This document shows, piece by piece, positions 47,601-58,711 of a DNA stretch of 64,000 nt (the stretch's first letter is position 1; each line of letters opens with the position of its first letter). The DNA is from Phallusia mammillata. Its lineage: Eukaryota; Chordata; Ascidiacea; Phlebobranchia; Ascidiidae. Made by a program: the position numbers and the translations under genes. The stretch spans positions 1-64,000 of the forward strand of contig QLIY01000428.1 of NCBI GenBank assembly GCA_003260075.1, given 5' to 3'. Below the pieces are notes generated by a model. It searched no databases, was not told where the DNA came from, and saw nothing but the letters and a program-made list of their open reading frames with translations.

Positions 47601-50600
47601 TTGGACTGCATCCAGCATTGCCAAGGCATTGTGGGAAATGTTGATTCCCAAATTGAAACCCTCACCGAAGGGATCGCTTTTCAGAAGAAGAAATATGGCA
47701 GCACTGGAAAGACAAGAAGCAGCAACGATGAATCTTATTATCTTGTTTCGCGATACCATGATGCTGCAAGATGCTTGAAGGAAGTCTTCGACTCGTTTCA
47801 GATCAGCAAGGCAAAAGATTCCCCTTCAACTAGCTATGATGGTGGCGCAGGTAAAATTGTGGTACTAAAACAGAGTGTTTCCCACCATGAAATGCCACCA
47901 TCATCATGTTGTGGTTGTGTTCTGCATAAACAATTGGATCTGCAAACAAATTACACAACTATGCAGAAATGTGATCCTTTGGCACTCACAGTGTTCTTCA
48001 ATTCAAAGCAAGACTTAATGCATTATAATTCGCTTTGTCAGGAACTGTATATTGGCCTAAATTGATCTCATGGGGGGGGGGTGCTAACAAATTTATCCAT
48101 TTTGTGGTAAATGTCATGTTACTCTTTTCAAGTTTTGTCTCATCACAGTGTTCTTCCATTCAAAGCAAGACTTAATGCAGTATAATTCGCTTTGTCAGGA
48201 ACTGTATATTGGCCTAAATTGATCTCATTTTGAAAGTTTACCTGGTTTTAAATGGTTTGACAGAGTTTACTGGCACAACTTCAGGACTACACACTTGCCG
48301 ACTCCTTAAAATTCGCAAGTGCAAAGTGACATTACAATAATATGTTTTTTGCAGCTTCTTCAAACCCAAGAAAGGAGGAAAGTGTAAACCATCCAAGAGT
48401 TGGGCCGTTACTGCCGTCTCCTTTGCAAGGTTTGTTTATAACAAGCATCACCAAACCAGCAAATAAAAATCAACACTTAATGTGGCTTTAGAAACAAATC
48501 TGATTGTGAAGAATAGATGCCCAACTCCCACTGAATATGATGATGTTTGCCCAGAAGCACAGGAGAAAAATTTTGGGTAAATCTCTGTTAGTGTTGTTCA
48601 CTGTTCAACAAATTATATTTTTTATTTGTAAATTTTCAGTGGGCAGAAAAGGAAAGAAAGAGCATTGCATGAATTGCCGAAACTACCAGGTGATTTTATT
48701 CAGTTTAAACAAAATTGCACCCTCAAACATACTGCTGCACTTTTTTACATCACTATTTTTTGTTTCTGACAATAACTGACTGTTGTGTAAATTTTATACC
48801 TTTAGAAGAAGAAACCGCTTTAAAGCATCCAATCAGCCCAAGTGCAAGAAATGTTGGGTAAATATTACATGGTTGAAATTTTTGTGGAAGTAATTATTTA
48901 CAAATATTATTATGAAGGTTTTTTTGCAAAACAATTTCATCACTGTTAAAAACAATTTGCTTTTTAGATCACCAAGTGCAATCTACCACTCATATGAGGA
49001 CATTGGATATGAAGATGTACTTAAGTTTTTTTTTCAAACTTCTGGCAAAAACAAATAAAATGCTTATAATTTTTCTAGATTTACCTGGACACCAGTATTC
49101 CCAGCAAAGCAGCTGCTGCACCTACATCCCCAGGTATGAAAGACTATTAGGCATTTTTCACAAGGCACGAAAAACCTATCAGCATTAGGGCAACATTAGG
49201 AAAAGACATTTTGCATTGCTCTCATAGAAAATCTTTATGTTGTGTATTCTTTACAAATTTATATTTAGCTTTGAAAACATGGATGAAGGCCTTGGGAGTA
49301 AAGGCAAAGAAACGCCCCTACAAACTGGTCCAGAAAGTTTTCAAGAAGCAAAATAATTCAAAAGGTAATTTTATCTGTAAAGTTTAGCTGAAACTGAATG
49401 TTACATGTAGCAAACTCAATGTTATAGAAAAGCATCAACATGAATTTACTTGTGCACATCCTGTTCTACACTATATGCAACAAAAATATGAACATCAATG
49501 AATTAAAACTGCAACATAAAACTTGATATGACAAAACTTAACTATATTAATAAACCTTAGTCAATTTGTTAATAGCGTTTTGCTTTGAAAATTAAGGTTT
49601 ATCATGTGTCATCTTTTATTTGTAGATGATCAGGGCAGCTCAAACCAATCACCCACGTAAGAATATTGTGGTTCTAGATAAATTTGTGGTTTGTAAAAAA
49701 GTAATAATTTTATTCAATTTTTGCCAGATTTGCGATTACAAATGAAAGCCCAAAACTGCAAAAGTGCAAGGTAAAAAAACAACTTTTTCTTGCTAAAGTT
49801 GTGTGACATGAGACAAATATAGTTAACACCTAAATTGGTAAATGAATGACATATACTGCGTTAAAGTTTGTCATGTTTTTGTGTATTATCAAAGATCTGT
49901 AAAATTCATTTATATTATAAATTAAAGGTAAGAGCAAATTTGTAAAATAAAATATTCCCGACACTTACATATCACGTAAAACCTTCAATACTTTCATTCA
50001 AATATTTTACTTACCTGTTATTTTACCAGGCTTTGTACAGCTATGAAGGACAAGAATCTGATGAACTTTCATTTTCAGTTGGTGATATTATTGAAGTTGT
50101 CAAAGGTAAACTTGAAAGACAACAAATTATTATGTTTTTCAACAAAAGATAGAAAGGCAATTTATTATTTGTTAGACGATCCAAGTGGTTGGGGAATGGG
50201 AAAACTTAAAGGCAAAGAGGCCCTTTTCCCTATAAACTACACAGAAAAAATCACTGGTAAGTTCCTACAGTTATTTTAAGTTTAAAAATTGTGTGAGTAA
50301 ATATGTTGACAACCTGTTTTTACAGATTCTGATGAAAGTGAATCACCTCATTCAACAGCTGGGTGAGTATGTAACTGTAATTTAACAAACAGTGTTTCTT
50401 GGCATGTTCTGCAGTTACATAGTGAACAATAAACTAATAAATCGCAACATAAATATTTTATCGTAATTTAGGTGTTTTTACCAGCTAATGTGATTGATTC
50501 GTGGTGTGCCCCACATATTAATGTGCCATAACATATTTTCAAGTTTGCCACAAAAAATTGACAAGTTTAGAGTGTAGACATTCTCTGGTATTTTATAGTA

Positions 50601-52646
50601 CTTGATGATGAATACAGGCATGTATAACAAAGTTTTAAAGCCTATTTTCTGTCACCCACCCCAACAAGCTGCAAATTAAATTTCTTTTTACAACCTTGGG
50701 GGGGGGGGTGTATAACAAAGTTTTAAAGCCTATTTTCTCATTGGTCATAAAAAGAAATGTCACCCACCCCAACAAGCTGCAAATTAAATTTCTTTTTACA
50801 ACCTTACTGCTGTTTACGTGTAAAGTATGCTAAGGAGAGGAAAGTTTGTAATACGGCGCATGCTTAAAGAGTTAGAACCACCGAAATAACCGCTTGTTGA
50901 ATAGGAATTGCTGTTATGCATTGTACACAAACCTTACCAGATGTTATATTCTTTAAGAAATGAAATATATGAGGATCAGAAACCAACAATTTACAAATGC
51001 AAGGTAAAACTGTTGTCATCTTATAATCTATTTTAAAGTTGTTATCTTATATTCTATTACACTTATACACATATTCAAAATATATCAAGTTTATGCAATA
51101 TTTTGTTTGTAATTGCAGGTCCTTTTTGATTACACAGCGGATGAAGCAAATGAACTCACAATAAAATACGGCGGGGGGGGGGGACTTTAATTGTAATTGC
51201 AGGTCCTCTTTGATTACACAGCGGATGAAGCAAATGAACTCACAATAAAATACGGCGACGTTATCGATGTTCTTGTCGAAGGTATGCCAAACAAATTAAT
51301 AAAGGAGTAGACAAACAAAAATGATTCTGGTTCTGGAGTCAGTCAATGTGGATTGTACTACAAGAGCTTGCTGAACTTGCATAAAAAGCAATTTAATATA
51401 ATTAATCTAATAGGGGGGGGGGGCAAAAAGTTTAATGTATCTGGTTCAGGAGTCAGTCAATGTGGATTGTATTACAACAGCTTGCTGAACTTGCATAAAA
51501 AGCAATTTAATATAATTAATCTAATAAAAATTAAATAAAAGTATAGTTACTAACCCCACTATTATTTTAACCCAGAAAACATTGGCTGGTCTTCGGGAAG
51601 ATTGAACGGAAAAGAAGGATTATTTCCCTCCAACTTCACTGAGAAGATTGCAGGTAGATCATATGTTGTCATTTTGGTTCTAAACTCCATATTTCAAGCC
51701 CTACAATAAATGATAAATGCATATTTAGATGGAAACATTGAGGTTGAAACACAGTTGAAGGAGCGACATGAAAAAGCAGGTAAAAAAATTATTGCATTTG
51801 TTTGTTCAAGAAATGACATTTTCAAACAAGAAATCACAAAATCACTTGATAACTTCTTACTTGGCTTGTTATTGTGTTGCAGCTGTGATGTCGTCAAAAG
51901 TTTCTGATCTACTTCAGCAATACACCAGTCAACTAAAACACCACAAGTACACAGAAGCAGAAAAAAATCGCTCATCAATTGATGAATTGATCAGTGTTCA
52001 GAACATTGAGCCGGAGTTCCTCGAAAAATTTGCTTTCAAACGTCGCATGAGTGGTGATTTCCCTACATCTGTTGCAGTTTACTATGTTGCTGCAATCTCC
52101 TACACACAACAGAGGAATCAAAACCTAGCTATCGATGGCTTAACAAGCTGTGCATGGGGAATGCGTGAACTTTGTGAAGCCGCAATTGTCGGCAACACCA
52201 GTGAACGAAAACTGATGATCAAGTTTCATGTGATCCCACTCATGCGTGATATCCAGTGTCACATCCAACACATGGAAAGTGTGAAAGAGCAAGTTCGGCA
52301 CTTCAATGAGGCATGGTGTTTACATTACATAGAGTACAGTGAAGGTCTTATTGGTGACATCAGCGCACGAGATGCAACCCTTCAAGAAGCCGTCCAGATT
52401 TTAAAAGCCACCTTTAAGGGAAATGCAGGAAAATACCAGTTGTATGGACATTGCCTCAACAACCTGGCCTCGACAAAACTTCAACGTAGAGCTAGCACAG
52501 AAGCTGTGAAGTTTTTCCAACAGGCAATCGATGCTTACAAGAAAGCAATTGACTTCGAGAGTGAAGCTCAGAGGCAAGCTGACATAGAAATGTGTAAAGT
52601 TAACCTCAAAAAAGCAAAAAAGAACCTCAAGAAACAGACATTTTAA
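44639..52646 (+). CDS. SH3 scaffold with two related helical domains, probably fused to the RIP-like kinase
   Basis: More than twenty small exons join in consistent phase: 44639-44707, 44823-44990, 45403-45451, 45511-45553, 45849-45915, 46004-46088, 46294-46351, 46411-46495, 46557-46638, 46974-47078, 47155-47850, 48355-48429, further short exons to 49.8 kb, 50030-50105, 50176-50256, 51203-51281, 51576-51653, about 51729-51778, 51883-52646 (stop). Order: acidic, Pro-rich disordered region with PPVPKPRR; helical domain A (47155-47850); linker with Tyr motifs (EYDDVCP, YEDIGYEDIYLD) and a basic stretch (KAKKRPYKLVQKVFKKQ); SH3-1; SH3-2; helical domain B. The first exon can be entered in frame from kinase donor 44070, or translation could start at 44644 with MGQLYCS, a possible lipidation site. 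I recognise no named family for the helical domains. An intracellular adaptor or kinase scaffold is inferred. Confidence 0.78.
45587..45794. mobile_element. hAT-like element with exact 8-bp target duplication
   Basis: Begins CAGTGGTGGGATTCAGCCGG, ends GAATCCCACCACTG, and is flanked on both sides by actgcaag (8 of 8). Internal AGCGAACCGGTTAGCATTAC defines the family. 208 bases, non-coding; in an intron of the scaffold gene between exons 45511-45553 and 45849-45915. Confidence 0.88.
46731..46804 (+). pseudogene. Truncated second copy of scaffold exon 46974
   Basis: Encodes ETRRAEVVKSAEASDKSALG with one residue change from exon 46974-47078, then runs into a poly-G join. A haplotype copy is more likely than a duplicated exon. 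Confidence 0.75.
47155..47850 (+). other. Helical domain A of the scaffold (domain feature)
   Basis: One large exon of about 232 codons. Predicted mostly helical with the signature VKGHVIPLLCDVRAW and CIQHCQGIVGNVDSQIETL. The same order of motifs recurs in domain B (IKFHVIPLMRDIQCH, YIEYSEGLIGDISARDATL), so the two are paralogous. Domain A begins with a death-fold-sized stretch (DIELFLSSGETARILKEKY) that I cannot assign. Confidence 0.6.
50030..50256 (+). other. SH3 domain 1 of the scaffold (two exons)
   Basis: ALYSYEGQESDELSFSVGD, then GWGMGKLKGKEALFPINYTE: the ALYxY, acidic RT-loop, Trp and PxNY ligand-groove positions are present. Preceded by a mini exon ending LQKCK. Confidence 0.9.
51119..51653 (+). 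other. SH3 domain 2 of the scaffold (two exons, first duplicated at a join)
   Basis: VLFDYTADEANELTIKYGD (intact copy 51203-51281; a truncated copy with its acceptor at 51119-51172 ends in poly-G), then GWSSGRLNGKEGLFPSNFTE (51576-51653). Again preceded by a mini exon, ending IYKCK, so linker, KCK and SH3 exons form a duplicated module. Confidence 0.9.
51883..52646 (+). other. Helical domain B of the scaffold and C terminus (domain feature)
   Basis: About 254 codons to the stop codon. Related to domain A, followed by TPR-like helices (YGHCLNNLASTKLQRRAS, AVKFFQQAIDAYKKAIDF) and a basic end (LKKAKKNLKKQTF). The TPR-like part suggests that the whole domain is a helical-repeat protein-binding surface. 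Confidence 0.65.
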
Positions 52647-52847
52647 CAAAGTGTTATTTTTTGTGTTGCACATAGTCGTTTTTCTTTGCAAATATGAAAT
52701 CAACAAGGTAATTTTCGAATTGTGAGAACTTAAAAGGTGTTTGTAAATTGCACATGCCTTTAAGATTGTCTCTGTAAATGTTTATGTGTTTTTACCAATT
52801 ATTGCCCCTGCAGTGACTGTTTAATGTTTGCAAAGTTGCAGTTACTC

Positions 52848-52853
52848 AATAAA
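52848..52853 (+). terminator. Polyadenylation signal of the scaffold gene
   Basis: AATAAA about 200 bases after the stop codon, followed by AT-rich sequence. The fucosidase gene on the other strand ends at 53443, so the two genes are convergent. Confidence 0.6.
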
Positions 52854-53442
52854 ATTGCACCAAAGCAACAACCATGTTTGAAAGAGTGAAAAAATATAAC
52901 TAGAACATTTTTACATAGCTATAACCTCAACAAAAGTTTTAAAAAAGCATTAATTTCATTAAACTGAGATTGAATAGATTTATTAGTATGAAGAAATATA
53001 TGTAAGCAAAACTGCACAGAAAGCACAATGCATATGGATACAATGGGTATGAATGCTACAGTGAAGCGATTGCAGATGACTGTGTAAAAAATGCAGCACA
53101 AAAAGACCTTTCTTGAACATAAAAAATCAACAGCATGAATTTTAAATGGAAATAAAATATGTAACAGCATCATTATATGGGGCGTTATTTAACTCTTGGG
53201 GGCCCTCTTGAAGGGAACATGAAAAATATACAATTTAGGCGTCTTTGGCAAGAAGCTCCCCTACCAATGCAGTACATACACATGGAGGGTTTATGCCAGT
53301 TAGTGGTTGATTTTGACCAAATTAAGACACCATGTTACACAGTGAAGGACAATACAGAAAAGTGCTTTTGAACAATTCCAATTAAAACATTGCTATGATA
53401 CAAAAGTCAATCATCCAATTGGTTATAACCTGACACCTTGCA
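52854..53442. other. Convergent intergenic gap
   Basis: No exon recognised. A minus-strand AATAAA near 52978-52983 could serve the fucosidase gene. Confidence 0.4.
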
Positions 53443-56400
53443 TCAGTCAAACCCAGTAAGTTTTAGCACCCACGCCCATTTACATGGCAACTTGTCTGGT
53501 GGCAATGTCGGCAAAGTGATTCTGACACCATCGCTCTTTTCAATATTTAAATAAGACCATTTCAAGTTATCTTCCAATCCCAGCATCATCACATTTGACT
53601 TATCATTGGCCAGTGGAGAGCCAAGACTGATTTGGTTTGTTTTTGGCCAACTTAGAACAAATGCATAAACAGTTTTATCCTTAGCAGTGTACCAAATCCC
53701 ATCAGTGAGACTGTCGTTCTGTGATCTCCATGGTTTGCTCGAGTAAACTGCTTCTCCGTTAACTTTCAACCAACTTCCCATTTGTCGCAGACGTTCTTGG
53801 AAGATTGGAGCGATAATTCCGTCCTTGGTCGGTCCGACGTTCATCAACATGTTTCCACCGCAGCTGATGGTTGATGCTAGCGTCTGAAACAAAAGATCTT
53901 TGTTTGTTCATAATTAAAACAAATGTTTATCACAAAGTTTGGTAAAGCGCACAAAGTCGCACATGTATTTCATGACATTTCATTGGAACACTACTGTAGA
54001 TGCCATTATGCTTCAAAATGTTTTGTCCTTTTAATACATAACATCATTGTAGTTGTCTTTATGCATTAAAATATTTTTAAAACAAAGTCAGGTCCAAAAC
54101 ATTCTCATTAAACCAACAATGTGTCGTCCTTTTAATACATTAAAGTCCTTACAGATAGAAGCTCTTCAATTGTGAGGTAGTCAGTAACTTTTGCATCCCT
54201 CCGATAACCCCATGAATGTCTGTCGATCGTCATACAATTCTCCCATTTATGATTCTGTAATTTTCCTGGGTTGTATTTGTCCGAACATGAATAATATCCA
54301 CCATGATGACACCGGATGCCGGTTCCCCAACGGTCGTTCGTCACAACTGAATCCTGATGAACACATGTGCATAGTTTACTTTAATCTACAATTGTGCTGT
54401 ACATGGTAACATTACTAAGTCATTGTATGTTTGTAAATGTCTGCAGCATGACCTATTGCACAACCACAACATTATTCTTATTTCTCATTTATCCATGGTT
54501 GCATTTATCCTCATTGTACTGTTGTGTGACTGCTTTTTATTATTCAAATCGAGCCATGGCAGTGTAAGTGGCAAGAAAAACAAAATAAACAAAAGTAGAC
54601 AACAAATGTATTCCAGTTGGGATGGGCTTAAACTGCAAATGTTCAGTTTTGTTGAACACCGAGCGTCTCAAGTTAATGCTCGGCGAGCACGCTCAGTGCA
54701 TTGTGACATCACAAACATTCCCAATTACATGCTAGATTTGTGGCTTTCCAATGTTGCTTTAAATCACCTGCGGTGTATAAAGCTGTACAGGCCCAAGAAC
54801 CCGCCGCATTTTTCCACCATTTAAGGTTCTGGACTAGGCCGTTTCTAAGATTCCAGTGAATAAACCTATGATGGTTTGACCAACTATTTAAACAACAGCA
54901 CATTACCTTCACAGGACTGTCGTTGTAGAGCCAGGCAAGAAACTCAGTCGAATTCCAATAAACGTCCGGACCAAAATCACCATCCGACCACACGATGTCA
55001 GGTTTGTACTGATTGACAATTTCATAAAGTTCTGGCATTGTTTTCCCCGACACAAAATCCGTTGTTTTGAAGTTGGCTTTTTTGTCGCTAACAAAAAAAA
55101 ATTGTGTCAATTTGCCAGGAAATATATGCTGAGTCAGCAAATTCACATTCTGGGCTGGAAAACTGTTTCTGGCATTTATAAGTTTGACAAACAAAAAATT
55201 AGATTAAAACCAAATTTACTTAACAATAATTCCTTTGTGATTATTACCATATAAACCACAAGCATTTACTAATGTTAAACAAAATTACGAAGCTTAGCAT
55301 GCAAATTCATGGTTTTTAGTAAACAGTCTTATAACTAGGTGTGTAAATGACCAAAATATATCCTCCAACTGATGAAAAGTTTTAAACTGTAACAACTTTT
55401 GTCTTGTATTAAGACAGTGGTTCTCAACCAGGGGTCCGCAAAGCATTTTCAGGGGGTCCGCGACACGTTCCTAATATTGCAGACAACGATATTGATTAAG
55501 TGCTATTTAAAAAATATGTCTCAGCGTTTAAAAATAGCATGAAACTTGTTTAAAATGGTTCTTCATAGGCGACAAGCCAAAATGCATTGTGACATTTTAA
55601 CCCCAATGTGATGCAACAGAGGTAAATTTTCAGTGGCAAACAACGTCACATCACAATGTAATGGCTCTTTATAATTGAGTTTCGATGTCGCAGCCCAGTC
55701 AAAGTGATTGAAATTTTGGTCCTGGACCAAACGTGGTTGGTATATTCTGCACCTTTTTTGGTTGTTTGTTAATAAAGGGCAAAAAATACCAAAACCTTCA
55801 AAGGGGTCCGCGATTAGCTTGACAGTACCAAAAGGGGTCTGCAAAGGCAAAAAGGTTGAGAACCACAGTATTAAGATAATATATACAAGTTATGTTTAGA
55901 ACTGATTTAAGCAGAAACTTACTTTACATATTTTGGGTTGAACCATTCAAACAGCGAGTGATACAACCCGAACTTAATGGTGGCTTTGTTTCGGATCGCG
56001 TTAGCAAGTTCGCCGACTAAATCACGATGAGGTCCAACATCCATAGAATTCCAATTCCACGAAACATTTGAAGGCCAGTTTGTGAAACCTTCGTGGTGCT
56101 TGCTGGTCAGGACAATGTACTTTGCACCAGATTCTGAAACAGAACACCAAAGAGTAATATCTAGCCACATTTAATCCAGCAATAAAACATAGATGATAAA
56201 CCAGAAAATCTTAGATCACCTGCAGAAATTCCTACATGACTTAATTGCACTAGTGCAAACATGGCTTATTTCAGGCTTTTTTAATGACAAATGTTTGCAA
56301 AAGTTCTTTATCAAACTACTACAATGAATTATTGCTATTTCACGACATATGAATGCTGTAGGTTTACTAAAAATGTCGAAAAGTACCTTGAAACAATTCA

Positions 56401-58151
56401 GCCCATTGGTTTGGGTCGAAAAATTCCGTTGTAAACATATCTGCAAAGTCAGGATAAGTGAAACCTTGAGGGTAGTTTTGCTTCATGAAGTCAACTGCAG
56501 CTGGGTTTGGTGTCGGCCCCTTGGTGGAAAAATTGGCAGTGTTAGGAATAAACCTTACATGGTTTTGTGCACTATTAAACAACACTTTACAACTTAAAAT
56601 ATTTTACTACAAATAAGTTAACGTACTTGCCATTCCCACCAAAACCATTCATTGATGTAGCTTGGAACGGAGAAAACTCCCCAATGAATGAAAATACCAA
56701 ACTTAGCTTCATCGAACCAAGTAGGGAGAGGCCTTGAATCAATTGAGTCCCAAGTTGGTTCGTATCTTTTGCTTCTCAGATGATGTTTAGCTGCTAAGTT
56801 AACAAGATTGAAGGCTAGTGGTAATTAAAGAGCAGATGTGTCACAACTGTTTCAAATATTTTACTATAAACCACCCGGATATGCAAAAAATAATAACAAG
56901 GGGGGGGGGAACAGAGAAAACACCCCAATGGATGAAAATACCAAACTTAGCTTCATCGAACCAAGCAGGAAGAGGCCTTGAATCAATTGAATCCCATGTT
57001 GGTTCATATCTTTTGCTTCTCAGATGATGTTCTGCTGCTAAGTTAACAAGGTTGAAGGCTAGTGGTAATTAAAGAGCAGATGTCTCACAACTGTTTCAAA
57101 TGTTTTACTATAAACCACCAAGATATGCAAAAAATAATAACAAAAAAAATCATTACTGGAATTCGATTTGAATAGATTTGACACAGACAAATTTACTTTT
57201 AACGATTTTGTTTTCTTCTATGCACAGAATTTTATTTCTAACATGCTTTTGTCATTTTGGTTTTAATAGCTAAGAGTTATGAATGCCCACAATATGCGCA
57301 TGAAATCGTAGTTTACCTTTCATTGGGTCAGTTGATGGATTGTCTTTAAATTTTGCATCAGCTGATTTTGTCTTTTCTTGTCGTGTTTCAACTCTTTTAA
57401 TTGACATTCTGCTGTTATCTTTAGAGATCAAACTGTTTGGTTTGGATTTTCTCAGACTTGACGCTGTAGATTGAACACTGTTTACATTTATATGTTGAGG
57501 AACAGCATCAATAGATTGCACAGATTTCTTCCCACTCATAACACCAGATTTTGGTTGTATCTGGTTTTGAGAAGTTTTTGTTTTTTCCACATTACTTTGT
57601 GTTTCGGTTCTGCTGGATTTTTTAGCTGGTTTTGTTTCTCTGTGTATTTTTTGTGAAATTTTTTTATCAGTTGTTCCTTTGGAGTTTGAAATACTGATAT
57701 GCAAAATGTCAGTCAAGTCTTTATTGTTTGTGATTGGCCGATGGAACAAACCAGATAAATCCTCAGCAAAGTCGTTCGCTTGGTTCAAACCCCGATCATC
57801 TGATTCAGGTTTATCGTGATTTTTATATTTTGTTTTCAAAACAGCTTCAGTATCATCAATATTGCTTGATACTTTACCCTGTTTTGCAGAACCCTCTGAT
57901 TTTGTCCCGGCAAGTACAACAGCATGGGGGGGGGGGTCTGGTTCAGGTTTATCGTGATTTTTATATTTTGTTTTCAAAACAGCTTCAGTGTCATCAATAT
58001 TGCTTGATACTTTATCCTGTTTTGCAGAACCCTCTGATTTTGTCCCGGCAAGTACAACAGCATTGTTATCAGTCAGGTTTACGTACAGAACAGCCGCAAG
58101 TACAACAGATCCAACTATTAACAGACACCGACATCGCTTTAACATTCTCAT
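53443..58151 (-). CDS. GH29 alpha-L-fucosidase with N-terminal membrane anchor and stalk
   Basis: Exons in order: 58151-57317 (cytosolic RMLKRCR, hydrophobic [16 protein letters not shown], then a long Ser/Lys/Thr-rich stalk), 56790-56627 ([29 protein letters not shown]), 56519-56387, 56133-55923 ([14 protein letters not shown]), 55087-54907 ([13 protein letters not shown], nucleophile Asp), 54353-54153 ([23 protein letters not shown]), 53883-53443 ([15 protein letters not shown], stop). GH29 enzymes remove alpha-linked fucose from glycans and are normally secreted or lysosomal. The phase-1 join puts a type II signal anchor and a stalk of over 200 residues before this catalytic domain, giving a cell-surface or Golgi topology. 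An in-frame repeat in the stalk is interrupted by poly-G at 57925, and exon 56627-56790 has a truncated second copy after poly-G at 56900. These are haplotype artefacts. Confidence 0.88.
55415..55868. mobile_element. hAT-like element with CAGTGGTTCTCAACC ends and exact target duplication
   Basis: Left end CAGTGGTTCTCAACC, right end GGTTGAGAACCACAG (one mismatch in the inverse), flanked on both sides by tattaaga (8 of 8). Subterminal GGGGTCCGC motifs on the same strand at both ends. Non-coding; in the fucosidase intron between exons 55923 and 55087. Confidence 0.88.
56908..57060 (-). pseudogene. Truncated second copy of fucosidase exon 56627-56790
   Basis: Repeats the exon (with its acceptor and flanking intron) with a few base changes and stops at poly-G at about 56900. 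It lies in the intron after the stalk exon and would break the frame if used. Haplotype copy. Confidence 0.78.
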
Positions 58152-58711
58152 TATTTTAAACCTAAATTTCCTGTGAAGAATCAAGCTCGTGATATAACAT
58201 ACAATAATATATGAAAACAGAATTTAAGCACTAAAAGCAGCACAGTAACAAACTTGTAGCACTGCACGTTGCGATCACATCATATAGATTGTTCTGCAAT
58301 AGTTGGATTAAAACCTAAAAATTATCAACACGATTTTTTTTACAATATTTAGAGCATATGCTGGAACAACAATCCACAACCTGTTTTAGAATCAACCCAG
58401 AAGTTTAAAGAGATTATAATAAAACATAGAAAATATATAATGAGCAAAACAATGGGTAGAATAAAATTAAATAGCAGTAAAGATGTCAAAGAAGAAAGGT
58501 TAAAAGTGCATCAAAAACTAGGTTTACTTCATTTGGTTGCACAGTAACAATAACAGAACATTATTACGTTTGAAATATTTTTGACAAGTAGGACAATCTT
58601 AAGTGGATGAAAATTATACACAATGTTACATTTGAAAGAAACAGATGGAATATAATATATATTGCACTTAAAATCACAATTAAATTGTGGCTTCATTTGA
58701 AATCTTGTGAG
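58152..58711. other. Gap between the two fucosidase genes
   Basis: About 560 bases, AT-rich, no exon. It must hold the promoter of the anchored fucosidase and the 3' end of the secreted one. A splice-acceptor-like TTCTTCACAG on the minus strand ends about 20 bases upstream of the start codon at 58151. Confidence 0.5.

Noticed and set aside
47169..47759. 196-codon frame on the minus strand
   Set aside because: Antisense shadow of helical domain A, whose plus-strand frame has spliced context and a paralogous domain.
57734..58159. 141-codon frame on the plus strand
   Set aside because: Antisense to the fucosidase stalk exon; it repeats only because of the haplotype duplication.
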